Shown here piece by piece: positions 18,538-27,474 of a stretch of DNA of 64,000 nucleotides; positions within the stretch are counted from its first letter, which is position 1; every line of letters starts with the position of its first letter. Source of the stretch: Planctomycetota bacterium (lineage in GTDB: Bacteria > Planctomycetota > PLA2); assembly GCA_021776735.1 (NCBI GenBank), contig JAJFFH010000047.1:79076-143075 (forward strand). Reading direction: 5' to 3'. A program made the translations under genes and the position numbers. The notes beneath the pieces are model-generated. The model saw nothing but the letters and a program-made list of their open reading frames with translations, was not told the origin of the DNA and did no database searches.

Positions 18538-19953
18538 ATGACCGTGCCGCTCGGGGAGCGGGTCAAGATCGTTGTGACGATCGGACCGGCTTCCAAAGAC
18601 CCCAAGATCCTCCAGGCGATGCTTCTGGAAGGTGCCGACGCCGTTCGCATCAACGCTTCCCACGCCGAGCCGGATTCTATTGCCGGATGGGTGAAGGGGA
18701 TTCGCGCGGCGGGGCGGGCCGTGGATCGGGACGTCGCCGTCATGCTCGACCTGCAGGGCATCAAGCGGCGCATCGCCGACCTGCCCGAGCCGCTCGTGCT
18801 CGAAGAGAATGCGACCGTTGTGCTCGGGCGGCCCCAGGGCACACGGATCCCGGTGAAGGCAAAGACCCTGAAGGCGATGCTCCCGCGGCTCAAGCCGGGG
18901 AGCGACATCTTCCTCGACGACGGGTTCCTGCGCCTCCAGGTGCTATCCGTCAAGAAGGACCACGTGACCTGCACGGTGATCCGCGGCGGCAAGCTGAAGT
19001 CCCGCGCCGGGATCAACCTGCCCGGGATGACGACGACCGCCCGGATTCCCACGCCCCGCGACAAGCAGCACATCGAGGCCGGCCTCGCGGCCGGCGTGGA
19101 TCTGTTCGCGGTCTCGTTCGTGCGCGACGCGCTGGACCTTGAGCGCACGCGCAAGCTCACCGGTGACGTGCCGCTCGTGGCAAAAATCGAGCTGCCGGAG
19201 GCGGTGCGGCGCATCGAGGAGATTTGCGCGGCGTCCAACGGCATTCTCGTGGCGCGCGGCGACCTCGCCGTCGAGATGCGTCCCGAGGAATTGCCCGTCC
19301 TGCAAAAGAGCCTGGTCGCGACCGCGAACCGGATGCGCGTGCCGGTCATCGTCGCGACGGAAATGCTCGCCTCGATGGTGGAGGCGCCGCGACCCACGCG
19401 TGCGGAGCTCACCGACGTGGGCAACGCGGTCCTCGACGGCACGGACGCCACGATGCTCAGCAACGAGACGGCGATCGGCTGGGACCCGCCGCGCGTGGTC
19501 CGCTACATGGCGCGCATCATCGAGGCGGTCGAAAGTTCGCTCTTGAACTACGACATCGACGTTGCGCGTCCGACCGGCAGTGCGGGCCATCGCTCCGACT
19601 GGGCGATCGCGGACGCCGCCGTCGAGACCGCGGCGAAGATCGATGCCGCCGCCATCGTGGCCATGACCGGCTCGGGCCGCACGGCGCGCCTGATCAGCGC
19701 GAACCGTCCGTCCGTACCGCTGTTCGTTTTCGCCGCCAACGCCCAGGTCCGCCGCCGCGTCGCACTGATGTGGGGCGTGACCGCCGAAACAATCAAACCC
19801 CTCCGCGACCACGACAAACTCATCCGCCGTGCCCTGGGGCGCCTAGTGACGAAAGGTCACCTGAAAGAGGGCGACCAGGTTGTCATGGTCTTTGGTTCGC
19901 CGGTGTGGGCCAAGGGCACGAAGACGAATACCGTGCGTGTCGAGCGCGTCTAA
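18538..19953 (+). CDS. pyk: pyruvate kinase
   Basis: About 471 residues. It transfers phosphate from phosphoenolpyruvate to ADP in the last step of glycolysis. Family signatures: VVTIGPAS at the N-terminus, the substrate-site lysine in VAKIELPEAV, ILVARGDLAVEM, and PTRAELTDVGNAVLDGTDATMLSNETA. A C-terminal allosteric-like domain follows (AAAIVAMTGSGRTARLIS). The active-site segment LDLQGIKRR differs from the usual LDTKGPEIR, and RINASHA replaces RLNFSHG, so this is a divergent member. It stands alone, and its 3' end faces a converging permease gene across a long inverted repeat. Confidence 0.92.
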   Translation: MTVPLGERVKIVVTIGPASKDPKILQAMLLEGADAVRINASHAEPDSIAGWVKGIRAAGRAVDRDVAVMLDLQGIKRRIADLPEPLVLEENATVVLGRPQGTRIPVKAKTLKAMLPRLKPGSDIFLDDGFLRLQVLSVKKDHVTCTVIRGGKLKSRAGINLPGMTTTARIPTPRDKQHIEAGLAAGVDLFAVSFVRDALDLERTRKLTGDVPLVAKIELPEAVRRIEEICAASNGILVARGDLAVEMRPEELPVLQKSLVATANRMRVPVIVATEMLASMVEAPRPTRAELTDVGNAVLDGTDATMLSNETAIGWDPPRVVRYMARIIEAVESSLLNYDIDVARPTGSAGHRSDWAIADAAVETAAKIDAAAIVAMTGSGRTARLISANRPSVPLFVFAANAQVRRRVALMWGVTAETIKPLRDHDKLIRRALGRLVTKGHLKEGDQVVMVFGSPVWAKGTKTNTVRVERV

Positions 19954-19960
19954 CGCTCGA

Positions 19961-20092
19961 AATCCGCTGCGCGTATTTCGTTAGTATGATTCCAGGGATC
20001 GCTACGACGGGGTGGGTAGCAAACGGACGGCGATGTTTCGATGAGCTGCGCCGCAGTCGTCTTTCCTGCTAACAAAATACGCGGAGCGGATT
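19961..20092. repeat. 132-bp inverted repeat bracketing a dispersed 12-mer
   Basis: The arms 19961-19984 and 20069-20092 match at 22 of 24 positions as inverted copies. The roughly 84-base centre contains an exact dispersed 12-mer (20023-20034). The element fills the gap between the convergent pyk and permease genes. It may be a bidirectional terminator or a small mobile or palindromic element; no clear T-runs favour either. Confidence 0.75.
20023..20034 (-). repeat. dispersed 12-mer copy (intergenic)
   Basis: Exact GT-type copy followed by TTGCT, inside the 132-bp inverted repeat between pyk and the permease gene. Confidence 0.88.
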
Positions 20093-20100
20093 CTGCCGGT

Positions 20101-21486
20101 TCAAGCGCTCTCCGAGACAGGCTGGTCAATGGTCTCCGGCACCTTGTCGATGACGTAGAACGTGAACCAGGACTGGAGCAGCGACGCCGTCGGAACGGCG
20201 AGGAGCGCGCCGACGAGGCCGTAGGCGTGTTCGCCGGCGATCAGGGCGAAGACCACCACGACCGGGTGGATCTTGCTCGCCGTGCCCATGATCTTGGGGT
20301 TGAGGAAGTTCGCTTCGAGGAAGTGAATAAACAGGATCCAGCCGAGAGCCAGGACGGCTGACTGGAACGAACCCGTGCCCCAGGCGATCAGCACGATGGG
20401 GATGGTGGAGAGGATCGTTCCAAAGATCGGGATCAGCGAGAACACGCCGGCGATCAGTCCGAGCAGCATCGAGTAGCGGACCCCGAACATCACGAGCCCG
20501 ATCCACGTAAGCAGGCCGTTGACCGCACAGATCGTGAGCTGCCCGCGAATGACGCCGGCGAGGCCGCGGTCGAGGTAGTGGCGGAGCCGCTTGTATTTTT
20601 CGCGCTCGTGGGCCGGCGGGAGGTTGTGGAAAAAGCCGACGATCGCGTCGCGGTCGATCACCAGGAACGCGGTGATCATCAAGATGAGCACGATCCGATA
20701 AAGCACCGCGAGCAGGCCGGTTACGAAACCGAGAACGAAGTTGAAGGTGTAGCGCAGGATCGTTTCGAAGTGGCCGATGAACGCACCGAGCGCGCGGTCG
20801 AGCAGCGGCTTGAGCTCGAGTTCTTCCCCGTCAAGCGGGATCTCCGCTTCGATTCGGCTGCGCTCGATGACCCTGTATCGTCGGCCGAGCAACATGACGA
20901 CCTCGTGCTCGGTGCGCGAGACGATTTCGCCCTCCACCGCGCCGCCACCCACCAGGGTGATCCGCACCCGGCGCGCTTGCGGCGCTGGGGTTACCTCCTC
21001 GCCGCCTTTGCCGGCGTGCTCCTCGGCGTTGGAGGCATCGCCGTCCGTAGGCTTCCCGCCCGGGTCGCCGTTTTTCTGGTCGTCTTTCTTTTGGCGCTTT
21101 TCCTGCCACTCCTTGAACCACGTCTCGATACTCTGGCTCTTTTTCTCCGCCCAACCGGCCAGGGTTGGCAGATCCTCGCGGGCCTCCCCGACCTGGTGGC
21201 CGAGCGCTGGGATCGCGTAGAGCGCCCCAATGTAGAGTGTGAGCAGCAGCACCACGTACGTGACCACGATGGCGCCGCCGCGGCCGAGACGGAAGCGGCC
21301 GATTTCGAGTCCCGCCATCCGGCCGATGAGCGGGTCGATCATGTACGCAAAGAAGATCGCGACGAGGAACGGCGTCAGAACGGCGCGGAAAGCGAACAGG
21401 AGCAGGCCGACGATCGTGAAGAACGCCAGGAGCAGCACGACGCGCCGGCGGCGCCGTTCGAACTCTTCGGGTTGCCGATCCGCCAT
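20101..21486 (-). CDS. AI-2E/PerM-family membrane protein with large hydrophilic insert
   Basis: About 461 residues from MADRQPEEFERRRRRV. Transmembrane helices and the conserved C-terminal half (IPIFGTILSTIPIVLIAWGTG, ANFLNPKIMGTASKIHPVVV, LVGALLAVPTASLL) place it in the AI-2E/PerM permease family, whose members include autoinducer exporters and sodium antiporters. An insert of about 100 residues lies between early helices: a charged segment rich in K, E and D, then a beta-rich piece (RRVRITLVGGGAVEGEIVSR). The charged part contains a dispersed 12-mer read as PTDGDAS. Divergent from the VWA gene with 22 bases between starts. Transported substrate unknown. Confidence 0.88.
   Translation of the reverse strand: MADRQPEEFERRRRRVVLLLAFFTIVGLLLFAFRAVLTPFLVAIFFAYMIDPLIGRMAGLEIGRFRLGRGGAIVVTYVVLLLTLYIGALYAIPALGHQVGEAREDLPTLAGWAEKKSQSIETWFKEWQEKRQKKDDQKNGDPGGKPTDGDASNAEEHAGKGGEEVTPAPQARRVRITLVGGGAVEGEIVSRTEHEVVMLLGRRYRVIERSRIEAEIPLDGEELELKPLLDRALGAFIGHFETILRYTFNFVLGFVTGLLAVLYRIVLILMITAFLVIDRDAIVGFFHNLPPAHEREKYKRLRHYLDRGLAGVIRGQLTICAVNGLLTWIGLVMFGVRYSMLLGLIAGVFSLIPIFGTILSTIPIVLIAWGTGSFQSAVLALGWILFIHFLEANFLNPKIMGTASKIHPVVVVFALIAGEHAYGLVGALLAVPTASLLQSWFTFYVIDKVPETIDQPVSESA
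21037..21048 (+). repeat. dispersed 12-mer copy (coding, TDGDAS)
   Basis: Exact GT-type copy followed by AGGCT, in the hydrophilic insert of the AI-2E-like protein. Confidence 0.85.
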
Positions 21487-21508
21487 CCGCGCGCGTTGTA
21501 TCACATGG

Positions 21509-22831
21509 ATGCGGACGTTCTTTTGCCTTCTCGTGTTTTGTGTGGCCGTTCGGGCCGGGGAGTGGGGCCGCACTCTGCGGGCGGCCAAGAGCGACGATCG
21601 CCACCGCCGGGCCGCCGCCCTGAAGGTGCTGGCGGAGGGGCAGATCCTGCCCCACACGGCGGGGGAGGCCGCGGCCGGAGAGCGGGTCTTGGCGCGTTTT
21701 TTTTCCGATCGGTTCACCGGCGCCGAGCGGGCCCTCGCCGTGCGCGCCTACGTGCGGCTGGATCGGCCCGGGATCTACAAGAAACTGCTGAAGCGCCTGG
21801 AGAAGGAGCGCGACGACCGGGTTCTGCACGGGGCGGAACTCGCGTTCGCCGGGGCACCCAAAGGGATCGTGCGTCGCCTCGTTCAGCACATTGACAAGGC
21901 CAAGGAGCCGCTCGAGCGCGCGGTTTTCGTGCGCATGCTTGGCGCGATGACGGACCCCGAGGCCCGCCGGCGCATTCGGCTGCGAGCGGGCATTGCAGAC
22001 CACTGGTGCCCGTGGTCCGCGGCCATCCACGCGCTCCCAGGCCAGCGCAAGACCAAGAATCCCGAGCTGTTCAAGCCGCTGATGGCTCTGCTCGACCACA
22101 ACGATCCGGCCCTGCTTTCGGCAGCCACCGACGCGCTGGCCAGGCTGACCGGCCGGAAGTACGGTCGCGACGCGGCGCGCTGGAAGCAGTGGTGGAGCGA
22201 GGAGGGACAGGCCGATCCGTTCGCCCCGCCTGCCGCCCCCGCACCCCCCAAGAAAGCGCCCAAGCACGACGCCCGCAGCTACGCCAAGACTGAGGAACGG
22301 CGGACGATCGGTTCCACGTTTTTCGGTATCCCGATCACGAAGCGGAAAGTCGCGTTCGTCTTCGATGTTTCGGGCTCGATGCGCTACAAGCTCCCGCTCG
22401 CGTACGACCAACTCCTGCGCGCGGTCAAGGCGCTGCCGCCCGGCGCGACGTTCGAGGTCGTCTTTTTCAACGAGCACGTCTGGCCGTGGCGTGATCGCCT
22501 GAGCCATGCGGACCCGGTGACCAAGGAGCTGCTCGTCCGCCACCTGCCGACCATCGAGATCAAGTCGTACACGAACCTCTTCGACTCGATCGCGCGCGCG
22601 CTGCGGCTTGACGTCGAGGAGGTTTTCGTGATCTCGGACGGGGCGCCCAACCGCGGTCGCTGGCGCCTGCCGCGCGACATCATTCGCGAGGTGAAAAAGC
22701 TCAACGCGGGCAAGGCCACGATCAATACGATTTCGGTCGTGCGGGTCGTGGACGGCGACAAGCACATCGCGTTGCTCAGGCAAATCGCGAAGGACGGCGG
22801 CGGTCGTCACGAACAGCGAACCCTGAAGTAG
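21509..22831 (+). CDS. secreted VWA-domain protein with HEAT-like region
   Basis: About 440 residues from MRTFFCLLVFCVAVRAGEW, a signal peptide. The first 230 residues are helical repeats (ALKVLAEGQIL, ALLDHNDPALLSAATDALARL) ending in a proline/lysine linker. A von Willebrand factor A domain fills about 275-440 with a complete MIDAS start, FVFDVSGSM near residue 285, and later ISDGAPN. VWA domains bind protein partners through a metal ion. The start is placed to match the signal peptide. It overlaps no neighbour. Role unknown; the HEAT-like part recalls the secreted HEAT proteins upstream. Confidence 0.85.
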   Translation: MRTFFCLLVFCVAVRAGEWGRTLRAAKSDDRHRRAAALKVLAEGQILPHTAGEAAAGERVLARFFSDRFTGAERALAVRAYVRLDRPGIYKKLLKRLEKERDDRVLHGAELAFAGAPKGIVRRLVQHIDKAKEPLERAVFVRMLGAMTDPEARRRIRLRAGIADHWCPWSAAIHALPGQRKTKNPELFKPLMALLDHNDPALLSAATDALARLTGRKYGRDAARWKQWWSEEGQADPFAPPAAPAPPKKAPKHDARSYAKTEERRTIGSTFFGIPITKRKVAFVFDVSGSMRYKLPLAYDQLLRAVKALPPGATFEVVFFNEHVWPWRDRLSHADPVTKELLVRHLPTIEIKSYTNLFDSIARALRLDVEEVFVISDGAPNRGRWRLPRDIIREVKKLNAGKATINTISVVRVVDGDKHIALLRQIAKDGGGRHEQRTLK

Positions 22832-22904
22832 GCAAAAGGGGGGGCGGGGGCGGCGGACGGCGCGGACCCGATGTCTGCGGCCCGTTGCTACGATCCGCAA
22901 CGCC

Positions 22905-23994
22905 ATGGAGGAAACACGCTCTCGCCTCGAACAGCTCCTGCTCCGGGTCCGTCAGGCCCAGGAGAGCCTTTGACCTCCCCAGGCTGTTGACGGAGCGGGC
23001 GGCGATCGAGAAGAAGATGGCCGCGCCCCGCTTCTGGGACGACAAGGTCGGCGCGCAGGAGTCCATCGCGCAGCTCACGGTGCTCAAGGCCGCCACCGAT
23101 CCGTGGGTCGAGGCCCGCGGCGAAATCGAGGATGCGCTCGAAATGTGCGACCTCGTCGAGAGCGAGGATGATCTGGCAGAGCTCGTGACGGTGGCGGACG
23201 ATCTGACCGCGCGCACGGCCAAGCTCGAGTTCCAGGTCATGATGTCCGGCGACCACGACGACAAGGCGGCGCTCGTGGCGATCCATCCCGGCGCGGGCGG
23301 CATCGAGTCGTGCGACTGGGCGTCGATGCTCTTGCGCATGTACACCCGCTGGGCGGAGAAGGCCGGGTTCAAGAGCGAACTCCTGGAGATACAGGCCAAC
23401 GACGAGGGCGGCATCAAGTCGGCGACGATGGCGATCCGCGGGCCCTATGCCCACGGCTATCTCAAGAGCGAGTTGGGCGTCCACCGGCTCGTCCGGATTT
23501 CGCCGTTCGACGCCAACAAGCGGCGTCACACGTCGTTTGCGTCGGTGGATGTCATGCCGGAATTCGAGGACGATGTCGATCTCGAACTCGACCTGAAAGA
23601 GGTCCGTTTCGAGACCTACAGGGCAGGGGGGGCCGGGGGCCAGCACGTCAACAAGACCGAGTCGGCGGTGCGGGCGATCCACGAGCCGACCGCCGTTGTG
23701 GCCGCCTGCCAAAACGAGCGCAGCCAGCACCGCAACAAGACGATGGCGTTGCGGATGCTCAAGGCGAAGCTGTTTCGGATCCAGCAGGCCGAGCGGGACG
23801 CGGAACTCAAGAAAATGTACGGCGCAAAGGGCGAAGTCGCCTTTGGCAGCCAGATTCGCAACTACGTCCTGCAGCCCTACCAGCTCGTCAAGGATGTCCG
23901 GACCGGCCAGGAGACCAGCAGCGTCGAGGCGGTCCTGGACGGCGATCTCGACGACTTCATCGAGGCCTATCTGCGGGCCAAGATGGGGAAGTAG
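22905..23994 (+). CDS. prfB: peptide chain release factor 2, with programmed +1 frameshift
   Basis: Releases finished peptides at UGA and UAA codons. Translation starts at ATG 22905 (MEETRSRLEQLL), runs 22 codons to CTT, meets TGA at 22971-22973, and continues after a +1 shift from GAC at 22972; total about 362 residues. RF2 hallmarks: ISPF (the SPF stop-codon motif) and GGAGGQHVNKTES (GGQ catalytic motif, near residue 240), with the usual LDGDLDDFIEAYL tail. The frameshift means low RF2 permits readthrough, the classical autoregulation. purH follows 55 bases later. Confidence 0.97.
22960..22974 (+). promoter_or_regulatory. prfB programmed frameshift site
   Basis: AGGAG, three spacer bases, then CTT TGA C: the same order and spacing as the known E. 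coli prfB site (AGGGGG, three bases, CUU UGA C). The internal Shine-Dalgarno-like element pushes the ribosome forward when RF2 is scarce. Confidence 0.95.
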
Positions 23995-24049
23995 GGCGCC
24001 CAAGAGGGGAAGTAAGGCGAACTAGGCGCGCGGTGTTACCCTGCGATCA

Positions 24050-25639
<1,590 letters not shown>

Positions 25640-25702
25640 TGGAGTTCTGCGTCCGGAGCCGCCCTAGCGGTTCCGAACGTGCGGCTCCCGGAGAGAGCAC
25701 GC

Positions 25703-27148
25703 ATGCACGAAGACCAAATCCGGGACCTAGAGGTCCTGCTGGGACACATTTTCAGGTCCCGTTCCTTGATGCTGGAGGCGCTGTCGCACTCCAGCATCAA
25801 GACCAGCCAGCGGCCGAGCAATGAACGGCTCGAGTTCCTGGGCGACTCCGTCCTGGGGCTCGTCATCGCGGACGCCCTGTTTCGACGTTTTCCGGAAGAG
25901 CCGGAAGGCACCTTGACGCGGATCAAGAGCCAGGCGGTCAGCCGCCAGTCGCTCGGCCGCGTCGCCACCGCGATGGGGCTGGAGCGCTTTCTGCTCGTGG
26001 GCAAGGGCGTCGCCAAGCGCGAGATCCCGTTTTCGCTCATCGGCAACCTGTTCGAGGCGCTCATGGGCGCGATCTATCTCGACGCCGGCCTGGCCGCGGC
26101 GCGCAAGTTCATCCTGCGCCATTTGGACGTGGTCATCTCCGAGATCGTCGAGGACCGCGCCGAGAAGAACTACAAGTCGATCCTGCAGCACCACTGCCAG
26201 CGGGAACTGGGCGGCGTGCCGACGTACCGCGTTCTGCGCGAGGGCGGCCCGGCGCACAGCCGTTCGTTCGATATCTCGGTCGTGGTCGGCGGCAAGGAAA
26301 TGGGACGCGCCCGCGCCGATTCCAAGAAAATCGCCGAGCAGGGTGCCGCACGCGCCGCGCTCGTCCACCTCGGAGCGATCGACGAGAACCCCAACAAGCC
26401 GGTTCGGGGCTCCGGCACGGTCCTGCGAGTCGGTGCGAGAGCGGAAAGCGAGGGAGGTACCCGCCGCCGCGGGCGCCGCTCGCGCCGAGGCCGTGGCGAC
26501 CGCGACCGGGGTGAACGGAACGACCGCGACCGCCATGATCGCGACCGGGATGACCGCAACGACCTCGGCGACCGCGACCGCAACGACCGCGGCGACCGCG
26601 AACGGGATGACCGCAACGACCGCGGCGACCGCGACCGCGATGACCGCAACGATGGGGGCGACCGGGAGGGTCGTGATCGCGACGCCGATCGGGCCGGTGC
26701 GGCCGAGGGCCAAAGAGAGCGTCCCAGCCGCCGCCGGGGCCGCCGTCGCGGTCGCCGCCGGGGGCGTGAAGGTGGCGTCGATCGGCCCGCCGCGAGCGAA
26801 GATCGGGGTGCCGCGAGTGCGGATACTCCCTCGACGCCCTCTGCCGCAGGGACAAGATCTGCCGCACGGAGCCGTACGGACGGCGATGTTTCGCCCGCGC
26901 CGAAGAAGAAGGCTTCCGCGAGCCGGACCACCAGGAAAAAGACCGTGACCAAGAAAAAGACCGCGGCCAAGAAGGTCACCAAAAAGACGGTGGCCAAAAA
27001 GACCGTGCGCAAGAAGACGACCAAGAAGACCACGACCAAAAAGGCCGCGTCAAAGAAAACCACTTCGAAGAAGGTCGCGACCAAGAAGACGGCCAGGAAA
27101 AAGACCGCCAGGAAGACGCCTCGATCAACCGGCGGCCAGGACGCCTAG
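25703..27148 (+). CDS. rnc: ribonuclease III with long low-complexity basic tail
   Basis: About 481 residues, twice the usual 220-250. Start at MHEDQIRDLEVLLG, preceded by GGAGAG. Residues 1-150 are the catalytic domain with ERLEFLGDSVLGL near 41 and a second acidic site near FEALMGAIYLDAG. A double-stranded-RNA-binding domain follows (160-235, ending AARAALVHLG). The remaining 240 residues are low complexity: an R/D/N-rich repeat block (DRDR, DDRND, GDRD units), an R-rich block, and a K/T/A-rich tail of TKK, AKK and TVKK units resembling histone H1-like tails. A dispersed 12-mer (TDGDVS) sits between the last two blocks. The tail could bind RNA or DNA. The stop lies inside the left end of a MITE-like element. 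Confidence 0.93.
   Translation: MHEDQIRDLEVLLGHIFRSRSLMLEALSHSSIKTSQRPSNERLEFLGDSVLGLVIADALFRRFPEEPEGTLTRIKSQAVSRQSLGRVATAMGLERFLLVGKGVAKREIPFSLIGNLFEALMGAIYLDAGLAAARKFILRHLDVVISEIVEDRAEKNYKSILQHHCQRELGGVPTYRVLREGGPAHSRSFDISVVVGGKEMGRARADSKKIAEQGAARAALVHLGAIDENPNKPVRGSGTVLRVGARAESEGGTRRRGRRSRRGRGDRDRGERNDRDRHDRDRDDRNDLGDRDRNDRGDRERDDRNDRGDRDRDDRNDGGDREGRDRDADRAGAAEGQRERPSRRRGRRRGRRRGREGGVDRPAASEDRGAASADTPSTPSAAGTRSAARSRTDGDVSPAPKKKASASRTTRKKTVTKKKTAAKKVTKKTVAKKTVRKKTTKKTTTKKAASKKTTSKKVATKKTARKKTARKTPRSTGGQDA
26876..26887 (-). repeat. dispersed 12-mer copy (coding, TDGDVS)
   Basis: Exact core in the low-complexity tail of rnc; flank ACGGC. Confidence 0.85.
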
Positions 27149-27434
27149 GCTCTGTTTGAGAAGTCGGCGTGAGGCCCGAGGGCGATCGAGGACAAGTCAG
27201 GCAAGGCACCGCCGCGCCGAAGGGCGCTATGGCGCCCCGAAGGCGGGAGCGCTGACGAAGTCGTGCAAATGGAGAGGCCCATCGAGGAAGCGCGACGCAG
27301 CCCTCGCCCCGACATCGTCAGATGTCGGGGCAGAAGACACTGCTGCCAAGCGAAACCGGGGCGCGAGCCGCAGGCGAGCGACTTGGAGCAGCCGCAGCCG
27401 GCCGCAGCCAGCCGAGTCAAACAGGGCCTGGTCC
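27145..27434. repeat. MITE-like element or remnant with terminal inverted repeats
   Basis: About 290 bases filling the rnc-mfd gap. The ends are imperfect inverted repeats: CTAGGCTCTGTTTGAGAAGT at the left, and on the other strand CCAGGCCCTGTTTGACTCGG at the right. An internal perfect 11-bp stem (27306-27316 with 27321-27331, loop GTCA) lies near the middle. No transposase is encoded, and the rnc stop codon falls within the left end. It may be a decayed insertion sequence or a non-autonomous element. Confidence 0.55.
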
Positions 27435-27474
27435 GCTATCCCGCACCATCCATGGCCACGTGGAGCATCGAATA

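Noticed and set aside
23935..23960. GGACGGCGATCTCG at the end of prfB as a 12-mer copy
   Set aside because: It encodes LDGDLDDF, a normal RF2 tail; upstream bases do not match.
26500..26720. Regular repeats in rnc as a CRISPR array
   Set aside because: They are in-frame, short, variable codon repeats of an Arg/Asp-rich tail without spacers. No CRISPR array is seen anywhere.
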